Assembly: GCA_016785225.1 (NCBI GenBank)
Contig: JAFBJZ010000883.1
Coordinates: 167,001-231,000, forward strand
Direction of reading: 5' to 3'
Origin: Psettodes erumei
Lineage: Eukaryota > Chordata > Actinopteri > Pleuronectiformes > Psettodidae
DNA: 64,000 bases
Numbering within the stretch: position 1 is the first letter of the stretch; each line of letters begins with the position of its first letter. Of this stretch, positions 35,070 through 47,394 are shown piece after piece. The notes under the pieces were generated by a model that ran no database searches, was not told the origin of the DNA, and saw only the letters and a list, made by a program, of their open reading frames with translations. The position numbers and the translations under genes are program-made.

Positions 35070-37744
35070 CTAAGTCTTGGAGACGGATACCACGTTTCCA
35101 TCGGCGTCGATCTCTTGTGTGATGGTCAGCACCCGGGTGGTGGTGCTGCTGCCGCTGCTGCAGGGGAAAGTGTGCAGGTTAAAGTAATTACTTCTAAGTA
35201 ATCTAAAATACTCCATTACAAGTGAAAGTCCGACATTAAAAAGCTCCACCTGAATTATCACTAATGTATGTTTTTATACCTCAGGGTACTGCAGTTATAT
35301 CACGTTTTAAACGAAATAGAGAGTATAATTATAAAGTAGTAGTACTTGCAGTCAGCTAAACATAGTACTAAAGTACTTGAGTAAATGTACCTTTACTGCT
35401 GAGGCACAGTTTCAACGTGTATATACTCTGTCCTGCAGGTATGTTGGACCTGACACCCACCTGGCGGCCTCCCCGTCCAGCAGCCTGCGGTACTCAGCGA
35501 TCTCCAGCTCCAGACGGGTCTTGGTGTCCAGCAGGTCCGTGTACAGGATCCCCTGGTTCTTCAGGTCTGACCTGAGCTGGGCCAGCTGCTCCTCCAGACC
35601 CTCCACCTGCACCTGGTAACCCCCCAGCATGGTGGCGTACTGACTCTTGGTCTCAGCCAGAGACTCATCCACGGCTTCTTTCTGTTGGGGGGTTTCGTTC
35701 AGATTAATGCGAACGCTGATTTCAGTCGATGAGGGTCAGTAACGAAATGTTAGAGGATCACGTTTGACTTTTCATCAGGTTTTCTTGGCAGAAATGAGTC
35801 AAAGGTCAAAAGTACGGAACCAGTAAGTTTAAAGGGCGATCTGCTGAGTGAGTGGATTCTCTTACCTTCCGGCTCTGAGCCTGAAGTTTGATCTCCAGAC
35901 TCTGCAGAGTCCGCCTCACCTCCCCCACCTCAGACTTGGACGTCTGCAGAGTCTCCGTGCTCACGGCCACCTCTCTGCTCAGCTCAGCCGTCTGCCCGTC
36001 ACAGTTATTGATACGGTTATTGACAGAATATCAGCAAATCAGTTTACCTGCCTAACATCCTGGAAAACTGACAGTGAGGAAGCAATATAATGAATAAAAA
36101 GGTCGATGAGCTTTAAACAGAAGTTCTAGAGCGGGTCTGCAGGGGGCAGCAGAGACCACATTCAGAGCAGGAAGCAGGTCTCTGGTCTCACCTTGGCCTG
36201 GAACCAGGACTCCAGTTCTTTGCGATTGTTGGAGGTGACATTCTCGTAGTGCTCTCTGATTCCAGCCATGATGTTGGACAGGTCCTCCTGAGGAGCGGCG
36301 TCCACCTCCACGGTCACCTGGTTTACGCTCTGAGCCCCTAGAACCAGCAGGTCCTGTTGGGCGGGGCACACCGGTCACACCTGCGTGTCTTCACCTGTCT
36401 TTAAATTTTTACCTGTTCTGGTTTCATGGGTCTCACCTCCTCGTGGTTCTTCTTCAGCAGGACCAGCTCCTCCCTCAGACCCTCCACCTGGATCTCCAGG
36501 TCGGTCCGGGTCATCGTCAGCTCGTCCAGGACCCTCCTCAGGCTGCCGATGTCGGCCTCCACCGACTGACGCAGGGTCAGCTCATTCTCGTACCTGCGGA
36601 GTCACGATGTTGGTCAGAGACTGTATTCACGACCGGGCCAGTGTACGCTTCTTGTCGTCACTCACTTGACTTTGAAGTCGTCGGTGGCGAGCTTGGCGTT
36701 GTCGATGGACAGGATGAGGGCAGCGTTTCCACGAGCGGCGATGTTGATCTGAGCAGAGGCGAGATTGTTGATTTTAGGACCCGAGAAGGTTCAGAGCACC
36801 TCGTCAGAAAGACGAATTACCGACATGAACTTACAACATGTAAAGTAAATCTGATAAAATTAATAAGAAATAAAACTTCAAACTTAATCGACCTGAATTA
36901 AATAAAATACAATAAAAAACATAAACTGAATTTGTCGGACGTGTGTTTCACTGGTTACGTCACGCTCAGGTGATACCCCTCCCCCCCTCTGGTGCTGCTG
37001 AGATGTTTTGTTAGCATTATCATATATTTAAATATTCACATGTTGACTGAAGCCTGAGGTCACAGAGAAACAATATTTGAACAACCACGTTTCTGTGACT
37101 TTGACCAAACTTTTATGACACCTCTCCACGACCTCGTCGGAGCTGTGGCCTAAATGAAGCTTTAATGAGTCCTAAATTCCTAACGTGGAAGATTTGATGA
37201 TGATGCAGAAAACAACAGAACCTTCTTCATCTCTGACCAAGTTTATATTGTTTCTGTTCAGATCATGTGATTGGTGGCTGAACGTTCTCTGATGAGGTTC
37301 TGTTCGGGTTCTCACCTTGTCCTGCAGCTCTTTGATGCGGATGTTAAACCCGGTGAAGTTTCGAGCCTCTGGCACCGTCCTGGTCTCCAGGAACTTTCGG
37401 ATCTTCATCTCCAGCTCGGCGTTGGCTTTCTCCAGGCTGTGGACCTTCTCCAGGTAGGAGGCCAGGCGGTCGTTGAGGTTCTGCATGGTAGCCCTCTCGT
37501 TTAAGGCGATGTCAATGTTTTCGGACACGTTTCTGACAGAGCCAGCACCGGCGGCGGAGGAGGAGTAGGAGGAGTAGGAGGCCTTGGAGGCCTTGGAGAC
37601 ATGGGCTCCGGATCCTCCGGCTCCTCCATACACGCTGCCGGCCCCCATGACCCGGCGGGAGGAGGAGGAGGTGGAGGGGCCCATCAAAGTGGAGTTCCTC
37701 GTGGAGGAGGACATGTAGCTGCTGCGGGTGGAGTAGGATGTCAT
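35070..37744 (-). CDS. Type I keratin (gene C)
   Basis: Intermediate-filament protein of the acidic type. Exons: 37316-37744, 36666-36748 (83), 36437-36593 (157), 36192-36353 (162), 35866-35991 (126), 35461-35681 (221, unsplit), 35070-35157. They total 421 codons, in frame. The Ser/Tyr-rich head (RSSYMSSSTRNS) contains AGSVYGGAGGSG. The rod begins TMQNLNDRLASYLEKVHSLE and ends LEIAEYRRLLDGE. The tail is VLTITQEIDADGNVVSVSKT. The exon plan is the standard vertebrate type I set with a single terminal exon. The start is the only ATG giving a complete head. A copy of the GTACTTGAGTAAATGTAC repeat sits in the last intron. Confidence 0.9.
35373..35390. repeat. Dispersed GTACTTGAGTAAATGTAC element, copy 2
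   Basis: An exact second occurrence of the 18-mer seen at 32655-32672, within an AT-rich stretch of GTAGTAGTACTT words in the last intron of keratin C. Confidence 0.6.
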
Positions 37745-37790
37745 GGCTGCGGCTCTGAGCAGAGAGTGAGGCGCTGCTGGGTCATCAGCT

Positions 37791-37800
37791 CCTTTTATGC
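37791..37800 (-). promoter_or_regulatory. TATA box of keratin C
   Basis: GCATAAAAGGAGC on the minus strand, about 50 bp upstream of the ATG. Confidence 0.65.
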
Positions 37801-39065
37801 TTCAAGGTGAAGGCGGTTTGGGGAGGGGGTCAGTCAATATCTCAAATATGCCAAAGGGGGTCCCAGTTCTGGCCCAGGGGCTCGAGCAAACAGGGTCCAA
37901 CAGGTTGGGTGGGTTTATAGACAGTGTCACTACTTTGTCTTGTCCAGCTTTGGGGTCCGAGGGCCCGGGCCCTTGTGCCTGCCACATCTTAGATAAAGCC
38001 TCAGGGGCTTGACATCTGTTTGGACAGGCTTCCTCAGCTGGTGGACCGGTCCTGTCAGTCCACATGATACCCTCAGGACCTGATATCCAGTCACACCTCC
38101 AACGCCTCACGGCTCACAGGCGTGTCCACCGAGGCGTTCAAGAACCGGAGCAGAGTCAGGAGGTTTGCAGTGAAAACTCAGCTTCAGGATCCTTTAAAAA
38201 GCAGCAAAGTCACGGAGAGATCATCACTTCTTAAACATGATTTAGGCCCAAAGAAGTAAAACGACAAATATACAACAAAAAGGAAATATCTAAAAAAATA
38301 GGACATAAATTTATGTTGCACGGATGTTTATTTTTTATTTCCATCTTGGCACATTAACTTTTACATCCCTGACAAAAAGCAAACCGGAGCAGAAGCTCTG
38401 AGCTGTCAGGCCTTCACTTAATGTTTTGACTTTATGTATCAGACACTCATTTAACCAACAAAGATCCAAACAAGGAAAAAGTGTTTTTCACTTGCGCTCC
38501 AGTTAATTCTGGCCCTGAGGCGCAGCACACACTCAGAGAGCAGCCAGACGGACGGGTTCTGGTTCCCCCCCAGGCCGGGTTTTACTTCACTACAATGTGG
38601 ATCAGACCAGACTCTCCGGCAGAGCTGGATTCTCCCCCTGTACGTTCAGAAATACAAGAAATGTGGAGTTACGGCTTCAGTGCAGAGGGAGCTGTTTTTG
38701 TCTGATGATGAACAAACTTGTGATCGTGTGTTGCAAATAAAACAAAGTTTGGGGAAGTCTGACTGGTGAGGGAGGAGAAGGTTGTGTTTAGTTTTTATCT
38801 GAGGGAGTCACAGAGTGTCCTCATTTTTACTGTTGGGATCCAGCAGGAACCATTACTGGGTTTTGTGATCTGACCGGTCGCCCTATCGAGGCTGGAGGTC
38901 AACATGGCCACGGTTACAATGGACATCTAAGCCAGGTTCATGAAACCTACTGATGTGGTTCTGGGGTCCAGGTTGAGTTTTCTGTAAACAACGAGAGTCC
39001 CGACACACTGTGTAACATGACAGCAATGAGGAGAACCGACACAGGACTCAGTTCATCAGAAGTGT
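37801..39065. other. Intergenic between keratin genes C and D
   Basis: No exon or gene recognised in about 1.3 kb. Confidence 0.6.
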
Positions 39066-39071
39066 TTTATT
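39066..39071 (-). terminator. Poly(A) signal of keratin gene D
   Basis: TTTATT on plus reads AATAAA on minus, 50 bp past the stop codon. Confidence 0.7.
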
Positions 39072-39120
39072 GGTGTATTTCTGAGAACGGCTGGCGGCGT
39101 GTTGACCGGTGTTCGTCGTC

Positions 39121-41587
39121 TCACTCTATACTCTCAGTTGTGCCGCTGACCTCTTTGCCGTCAATGATCTCTTTGGTGACGATCAAGACTTTACGAGTCG
39201 TGGTGCTGGTTGACGGGCTGCAAGAAGACACACAAACTTTGAGTTCTCTGACTGACGAAGCTTCTCGACACGTATCGTTAAACCAGATTCACGTTGCATG
39301 GTTTCAGTCAAACAACTTTTTATAAATTTGAGTATCGTCCTCATCTGGACTGGTTGACCCACCTCAACAGCTCTCCGTCCAGCAGCCTCCTGTACTCGGC
39401 GATCTCCATCTCCAGCCTGGTCTTGATGTCCAGCAGCAACTGGTACTCATGTCTCTGCCGTTCCAGGTCGGACCTCAGCTGGGCCAGCTGCTCCTCCAGA
39501 GCGGACACCTGATTCTGGTAACTGGCCAGCATGGCAGAAAACCTGCTCTGGGTGTCGGCGAGGGTCCCTTCCAGAGACGCTTTCTAACAGTGTGAAAAGG
39601 TGTCACAAGATTCAGGGGCTCTGCCGATTCAGAATGAGTAAGGAGCCAGAAATGACAGAAACCCACCATGCTGAGCTGAGCTTGGAGCTCGATCTCCAGA
39701 CTCTGCAGCGTACGTTTGAGCTCGGTGATCTCAGAGCGTGAAGACTGGAGCGTCTCTGTGCTGACGCTGACCTCCTTACTGAGCGCCTCCGACTATAAAA
39801 AAAAAACAAAAAACCCAAAAGTTGATAAATCATGTTTGAGGAAAAATCAGTATGTATGCAGACGACAACCTTCTGTTTGTCTTTTTTTATTTCTCACTTG
39901 TTGGACTGGCTTATTTTAGCTGTCCTCGCCTGCACTTCCACCAACAGCCGCTCGATGCTGCTGGATCACACCTGTACTGAAGTGATTCACTGTCCCTGGC
40001 AGCTTGTCTTGGTAATGATTTTGTCATTGCCTTGACTGACGCGTGTCTCAGCCTATCACAGTCTGGTGTTAAAGATGACATCAGAGGGGTTTTTACGCTC
40101 ACCTTGGCGTGGAACCAGGCCTCCAGGTCTTTGCGGTTCTTGGCGGCGACATTCTCATAGTGTCCTCTGATCTCCTCCATGACCTTGGAGAGGTCCTGCT
40201 GTGGAGCGGCATCCACCTCCACGTTCACCTGACCGCTCATGTGGGTGCGCAAGGCCAACAGGTCCTTCAGGAAAACACAAATGTCATGATCAGACCCAGT
40301 CATCTTATGTTGTTTCTAATTCAAAGCTTCTGCAGCTTCATTCTGTTTTTTTAAACATAATTTTACATTTTAATTCTTCTCCAGAATAATGGAGGTATTC
40401 GGTACTTTGAGGTTCATGCTACTGTGTACGTGCCCACCTCCTCGTGGTTCTTCTTGAGCTGGTGCAGCTCCTCTCTCAGCGCCTCGATCTGCATCTCCAG
40501 GTCGGACCTTCCTAGCGTCAGCTCGTCCAGGACTCTCTTCAGCCCGGCGATGTCGGCCTCCACCGACTGACGCATGGCCAGCTCGTTCTCGTACCTGTGG
40601 AGTGACAGGAAGTTAGATTCTGTACAAAATCGGTGTTGTGAAGTACCTTTGTCACCTCCATGTGTGAACATTCAGACAGGAAGAAGGCGTATTGGCGTTG
40701 TGGCAGAAAGAGCAGAACTTCACCCTGCTGGCGTCTTTACTTACTTCACCTTGAAGTCGTCAGCGCCAGTTTGGCATTATCAATCGCCAGGTAGAGTGAT
40801 CCATTCGCACGGGTGGCTCCTAAGATCTGAAAACAGGAGGAGCACAGATTCAGGTTGGGTGCGTTTGATTTCATCCACTTCAAAACAAATAGCTTCATAA
40901 AATGTTTCAGAGGGAACTGGTGCAGGTTAGACTTTAATTCTAAAAATGTGCAGTGGAGTAGTTTCTGCTGGAGCTATGTAGAGAGGGACAACACAAGAGA
41001 GATTTGTGAGTCAGCTAATAAGAGACAAGAACATTGTGAGGGCAGTGGTTTCAGGTGGGGGTGGGGGGGGCTGCACCTGTGTTGATCCTACAGGAAGTTG
41101 GACCCCTGCCACAGGGGGTTTTCATTTATTATCAAGCATAAATAGCTTTTCGACAAATGAGGCTTTGCACAGAATCTGAATCTGGTCTCACCTCGTTCTG
41201 CAGATCGCTGATGACGACCTTGTATGCAGCACAGTCGTGGCCCTCGGGTTTGGTCTTGTTCTCCAGGAACTGTCGGATCTTCAGCTCCAGGTCAGCGTTG
41301 GCCTTCTCCAGGTTGCGGACATTGACCAGGAAGGAAGCCAGACGTTCGTTCAGGTTCCTCATGGTGTCCCTCTTGTTTTCGTTTGCATCCAGGGCGTCAG
41401 CCAGGTTGAAACCGCCCCCTGCGGCAGCAGCGGCGGCGCCGCCAGCAGCAGAGGAGGTGAAGCCTCTTGAAGCGGACGTGCTGGAGATGCGGGACCCGAA
41501 GCCTCCGGCACCGCCGTACACACTCTGGGCCCTCATGGACCCAGGGCGGTTTCCACTGCTGAGGGTGAAGGAGCGAGAGAAAGACAT
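39121..41587 (-). CDS. Type I keratin (gene D), one-base break in exon 2
   Basis: Type I keratin. Exons: 41192-41587, 40745-40826 (82 instead of 83), 40438-40594 (157), 40103-40264 (162), 39667-39792 (126), 39363-39583 (221, unsplit), 39121-39217. The Ser/Ala-rich head has a run of alanines. The rod start is divergent (TMRNLNERLASFLVNVRNLE against TMQNLNDRLASYLEKV in C). It ends LEMEIAEYRRLLDGE, with tail KVLIVTKEIIDGKEV. Exon 2 is one base short: the A-K-L-A part is followed by an out-of-frame D-D-F-K-V-K, which looks like one G missing in CTGGCGCTGACG near 40764-40772. Restoring phase gives about 413 residues. Splice sites and every other exon are intact, so an assembly indel is likely, but a real null allele cannot be excluded. 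Confidence 0.85.
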
Positions 41588-41649
41588 GGTGTAGGAGGTT
41601 GCCTGCTCTGGATAGAGAGGAGTGAGTGCAGGAGAGGCCGGGGTCGGCT

Positions 41650-41659
41650 CCTTTTATGC
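41650..41659 (-). promoter_or_regulatory. TATA box of keratin D
   Basis: GCATAAAAGGAGC on the minus strand, about 65 bp upstream of the ATG. The core is identical to that of keratin C. Confidence 0.65.
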
Positions 41660-42525
41660 CTCCTGAAAGTGAGGGAGGGGTTCAGGGTCCAGCCGCCCAC
41701 CCAATGTCCCGGGGCAGGAGACAAATGCCGCAGTCACAGCAGGATGACAGATGACCTCAACATTCACTAGAATCACAGCAGGAATTTTAAGTGCAGGTCT
41801 GTTGCACAATAAAATTACACCAGAACCTCCAAGTTTGCTCTGATTCCCTCGGGTGCGTCGCCGCCGACTTGCCCGATCACATTGTTGCATGTTTCAAACC
41901 CCTGACCCCCCCTCTGGTTCACCTGGATTCCTTTCTGCATGTCCCAACCTGCGTGTCGCCGAGCTGTGTGGTATCTGGGCCCTGCAGGGCGACGTCCACC
42001 CCCGCCCTCCGTCCCTTCTGTTATTGTGGAAGCAAACAGTGGAGGGCTTTGTGCAAGCAGGTTCACACTGATAACAACATACTCCAGGACATTAACCTGC
42101 TCATCTCCACCTGAATTATGGATATATGACATCTTCGGATATGATGTCGTTTGTTAATGTGTAGCCAATGTTAGCAAACGTTATCTACCGCAGGGCAGTT
42201 GAAGACAAACTGACCAATAACCAATAACAGCGACATGAATTCACCTCCGTGATGTCATCAGTTTAATCGTTGGAGCAGCTTGATGCCCTTGCTTTTTAAA
42301 AGCACCCCCTTCTCTCCTGCGCTGAGTGAACGTTTTCTCGACTGACCTGTCTAACTAACTATTAACTACTAACTATCTAATTTCATCATTACTTTATTAT
42401 TACTTTACTTTGAATGATTTTATTCCCGAGACTCTTTTCCTGGCGCAGTGGCCGTTAGAGCCACTGTGACCTAATCTGTTAAAGAAACACACAACAGTCG
42501 TGGTTTTGTTGAAGCAGGAGGGCAG
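41660..42525. other. Intergenic between keratin genes D and E
   Basis: About 0.87 kb with no gene or conspicuous repeat. Confidence 0.6.
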
Positions 42526-42531
42526 TTTATT
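42526..42531 (-). terminator. Poly(A) signal of keratin gene E
   Basis: TTTATT on plus reads AATAAA on minus, about 55 bp past the stop codon. Confidence 0.65.
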
Positions 42532-42585
42532 TGTGTAACTTTGCTGCCATGTGTGAGCGGTGAGAGCGCCCCCTGTTGGTGATGT

Positions 42586-45273
42586 CTAGCCCTCAGTGAT
42601 GGTCTCTGTTTGCGAGGTGCTCACCACCTGTCCATCCACCATCTCCTCTATGACTGTGATGATTTTACGCTTGGTGCTCTCAACCGGAGGGGCAGGGACG
42701 GTGGCGCCAGAGCCAGCGCCAGCGCCTGAGCCTGATCCGGCGCCAGCACCAGCACCAGCACCAGCACCAGCGCCAGCACCAGCGCCAAAGCCGGAGCTGG
42801 AGCCGGAACCGCCGCCGGAGCCACTGCAGGAGAGAGACAAACAGAACAGAATTTTATTCTTTTCTTATGGATGAAGTTCTTGACATTCCTGTGGATGCAT
42901 TGATTAAGATCAATAATCATTCTTTTATAGTTGCTTGATGTAAAAAAAATGAGACTTTAACATCAGCTCACTAATTCAAACTCTTTTTGAGTCGGGACAG
43001 GAGATAAGTAGGGTTTTTCCTTTTATGAAGTTTAGGTATTTGTTGTATTTGTGTTCGGTTGCTGAGTTGCTGAGTAAACTTGGGCAGAATAAAAGAAGCA
43101 GTGACACAGAAATTTTAAGCAGAAACAAAAATGGAATTGTGGATATTTGTTGTTTTTAGGTCATTTTGGACCTGTCTGAGCACTTTGCGTCAGACCATCT
43201 GTTGTCTCTGCTGCTGTGGTCTGATCGGACATCAGGACATGCGTCCTGAGTTTCCTCTGTAACTCTCAGTCTCACCTGCCGCCAACCTCTCCGTCCAGCA
43301 GCCTCCTGTACTCGGCGATCTCCAGCTCCAGCCTGGTCTTGATGTCCAGCAGCGCTTGGTAGTCTTGTCCCTGCCTCTCCATGTCACTCCTCAGCCCCAC
43401 CAGCTGCTCCTCCAGACTGCTCACCTGGTTCTGGAATATGGCGAGCTTACTGCCGTACTGTTGCTGAGTTTCCTGCAGCACCGTCTCCAGCCCAGCTTTC
43501 TGCAGGGGACAGAGAGGACACGGTTCAGTCTCTGTGGACGGACGGCCGTGGACGTGAGCACATGTTCTGAGGTGTGACTCACAAGGCTGAGCTGGGTCTG
43601 CAACTCGATCTCCAGGCCCTGCAGTGTTCGTTTGAGGTCACTGATCTCGGACTTGGATGTCTGGAGGGTTTCTGTGCTGGCAACCACTTCTTTGTTCAGT
43701 GATTCTGTCTGGAGAGAGGGAGTAGACAACAGCGTGGTCTCATGATCGCCTACAGAAGAATTCATTCAGAACTTATCGCTACCTGATTGTAACGTACAAC
43801 AGGCAGAGTAGAATTTCATTAGGGACTAAACGGGTGGATCAGCAGATGTGAACCTCCCCAGAACTGCAGCACATTCTTACCTTGGCCTGGAACCAACACT
43901 CCAGTTCTTTGCGGCTCTTGGCGGCGTCATTCTCGTATTGCTCCCTGATGTCCTGTAGCAGTTGGTTGAGGTCTGCTTGAGGAGCAGCATCCACCTCCAC
44001 ATTCACCTGACCGCCCATCTGAGTGCGCATGGCCAACAGCTCCTACAGACCCACAACATCGAAAAAACACAGCTAGAGATGAGGATTCTGGAACAAACCC
44101 GTCTGACTTTTCTGCTTTCATTTACCGTAAACCTCTTCAATCCTGTTTACCCATTTTCTTTACCCCTAGTCTGCTCAATAGGCTCTGAGAGGCAACCGAC
44201 CTCTTCGTGGTTCTTCTTGAGGAAGATCAGCTCCTCCTTCAGGCCCTCAATCTGCATTTCAAGATCAGTCCTGGCCATAGTCATCTCATCCAGAACCCTC
44301 CTCAGCCCTGCGATGTCGGCCTCCACCGACTGACGTAGGGCCAGCTCACTCTCATATCTGCAGAACCAGCTCCACGTTAATTTCTCTCATTCATTTGGCC
44401 TCCATAGTTTACAGCCTCACGCTGCAGGCTGTAAACTATGTCACACTCAGTGCCTTTAATTTTCTCTCACAATGTCAGTAACAACCAAATTCACCCACTT
44501 CTGCCTGAAGTCATCGGCAGCCAGCTTGGCATTGTCGATGGCGAGGTAGATGCCCCCGTTGACTTTGGTAGCAGCCTGGATCTGGAAGATGCAAGAGATG
44601 TTGTCAGATTTAAGTAGGACACAGAGAAAGAACCACATCTATGATGTCTTCTCATCTGATTTCATCTTGAGGTAAAAGCTGCTGTTGTCATGTCCTCACC
44701 GTGAACATCAAAAACTGAAATCAGGCATCATGCATTTGTTGTGCTACATATAAACAGGTTACTGATTTGAGATGATGTGTTGACACAGGTGCTGTACACC
44801 CTCTGTGATGTCACATGACCTGTCACAGGTGAGTCTACCTTTTCAAGCAGCTCTGCAATGGTGGCATAGTAGGCGCTGTAGTCTCTGGCAGAGGGGGAGG
44901 CCTTTGCCTCCAGGAACTGCCTGATCTTCAGCTCCAGCTCGGCATTGGCCGCCTCCAGCATTCGGACCTTCTCCAAGTAGGCTGCCAGACGGTCGTTCAG
45001 GTTCTGCATGGTGGCTTTCTCGTTGGCAGAGATGTCCAAGTCGGCACTCTCGCCGAGCCCCACTCCCATACTTGCGCCCCCTCCTGAAAAACCTGAAAAA
45101 CCTCCTGCAGGGCCGTAGACGAAGCCATAGCCAACTCCACCCGCCCCAGACGTGGAAAACGAGGAACCAGCAGAGGAAACTCGGACCTGACGGCCACCAG
45201 CACCGCCGTGCACAGAATGATGGCTGCCCATGTAGGCTCCGCCACCTACTGACATCCTGAATGAATCCGCCAT
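42586..45273 (-). CDS. Type I keratin (gene E) with Ala-Gly repeat tail
   Basis: Type I keratin. Exons: 44839-45273, 44499-44581 (83), 44201-44357 (157), 43881-44042 (162), 43583-43708 (126), 43276-43499 (224, unsplit), 42586-42823. They total 474 codons, in frame. The head is Gly/Ser-rich (MADSFRMSVGGGAYMGS). The rod starts TMQNLNDRLAAYLEKVRMLE and ends LEIAEYRRLLDGE. The last exon is unusually long. After SGSGGGSGSSSGFG it encodes about eight Gly-Ala repeats, then a conserved keratin tail end (KRKIITVIEEMVDGQVVSTS). The Ala-Gly stretch comes from a GCCAGCACCAGC-like DNA repeat, so its length probably varies. It is the first gene of the array in transcription order. Confidence 0.9.
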
Positions 45274-45352
45274 GGGTGTGTTTGGTGTGAGGGTGGAGAA
45301 GGCTTTCTGCTTCAGCTGGAGAGGCAAGAGTGCAGAGTGCAGAGAGAGGCTG

Positions 45353-45363
45353 ATTTTTATAAT
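45353..45363 (-). promoter_or_regulatory. TATA box of keratin E
   Basis: ATTATAAAAAT on the minus strand, about 85 bp upstream of the ATG. Confidence 0.6.
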
Positions 45364-47394
45364 GTTAGGGAGGAGAGGAGGATGGAGAGCTGGTGCCAAG
45401 CCTGGGTGGAGACACTTTAACAGCCTCTCTGCCTCATGGCATGAATCTGAATGTGTGGGTGTGTCAGAGAACTGTCACCTGTTCAATCTCCGGCTGATTT
45501 ACCTCCATGGGGATCCTCATATCCAAGGTGCTCCAATTGAAGGGCGAGTCCAGACCTGGACCTTGAATTTGAGGTGATCTGCCAACATGGAAAATCACAT
45601 TCAAAGAATCAGCTGTAAAATTATTCCTTGGCATAAAGCACGCTCTCTTGTTTTGTTTTTTTTTGATAAGCATCCACCTCATCGTCAGCCATCAGAGCTG
45701 CAGAGGAGAATCCAAGGTGGACTGAAGCGATTGTTTTAACAAAACCCAAAACATTATTATATTATTACATTATTATGTTACTGAACCTAATGTAGATCCA
45801 ACCGTCCGGTGCATTGATCTGATTGGATGAGCTGCAGTCAGAACCAGTCAGATGGCTGGGTTCATTTCTAATCTGCTGAGCTTCACACTGTTTGTGCAGC
45901 AGCAGAAAGCTCCTAAATACTAAGCTCTTACTGAAGTGCTGTAGTAAAGTACAATTTAAGGTACCTGTACTTTCCTTGGCTATCTCAGTTTTTTGGCTTC
46001 GTTATGCTTGTACTCTGCACCTGCAGACACCTGTTACTTTTAACCGATCCAAGAAAAGTCCAGAAACCAAATCCAGATCAGTGGATCAGAACTTTGTTTC
46101 TTCTGCTTCCCCCTCCCATGAATCCTCTGATGACCCTGAAGGTTTATTTGGTGACCGTTTGGGGCGTGACCCAGGCGAACTCAATAAAATACCTGCTTTG
46201 ACTCTGACTCCCAGGATGCTTTTCAGTGTTCTCGTTTCACGGCAGCATCTTGGTCTGGAGGCGAGATGATTTGGTAACCATGGTGACAGATTACTTTTCA
46301 CCACCTGACAGAAAAAAATGAATTCTGAACATACGGCCGAGGCTCTGCAGCACTGACGGATGTCAGCCTCAGGGGTGGAGGGTCCCTTTCTTCTCCACCT
46401 CACGTCAGTCAGAAAAAGCAGCTGCTCTCCGGCGTGTTAGACATTTTTTCAGGGCGGGGGGGTATCAAACTGAGAAATGGGATAAAGTCCCACTTTGCTG
46501 CAAAGGGAGATTATTTCAGTTTGAACTGAGGAGAGTTTTAGATTTAAAGTTTCTATAATTTTTTTCTGAATGTGTCACAACATGTGGGACTGGAACAAAA
46601 GGGACTTTATGAAAGGAACAAACTGGGGCAGCCGCATCAGTAGATCTCACTCAAAGCATAAATGGACCCCGGAGCAATTTAGTCATTTAGTTTTAATCAT
46701 TTCTTTGCAAAGTGTTTTCTTTTTGATGTTTCTGTGCAATGTGGGTGTAGCTGCATGGTATTCTGCTGTAGGCATGTTCCCATCATCTGGAGCTGCTGCT
46801 CTCAGGCTGCAGGGGAAACCAACAGGTATGTACAACACCCAGCCCAAACTATTTCATATTCATCAAAGATAATCATTTGATTCAGAATGTGTTTGTTTAA
46901 GAGGCGTGCAAACTTTTGTTTGCTTGAGAAATAACAGTTGGAGGAGACAAACAAAGGAAACAGCTGTCACAGCTCTGAGCAGAGTTAATGCCAAACCTGC
47001 TGCCAGCGCTCAGTTTTGATCTGCAGCAGCGTTTTGTTTCTCCCACGGGACGATAAAAAATCTTCATGCACAGATCCATTCGTCTTGTATGTTTGGGTCT
47101 CAAAACATCAGGTTACTTCTTTATTATATATTATTTATGAGTGCAGGTCCACATGTGCTCCATGTTGCCCCTGATGGTTGTGCATGGTAGTGTTATGTAA
47201 AACAATGAGTGCATTTACCATGTTATTACTGGTTTTTATTCGCCAGCTTTCTGACCTGACAGAGAAAACAACCCATCACCCACCAACCAGACTACTGATC
47301 GATCAGGATCAAACTGCACATTAACAATCTGCAGCAGCTGGTTCTGCAACGAGAGGAAGTCCACCAGTTCTGAGACCGGAATCGAGCCGGGTCA

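Noticed and set aside
26628..36901. Plus-strand frames opposite keratin exons, rich in Leu, Gln and His
   Set aside because: They are exact antisense shadows of coiled-coil coding exons, whose codon bias keeps the opposite strand open.
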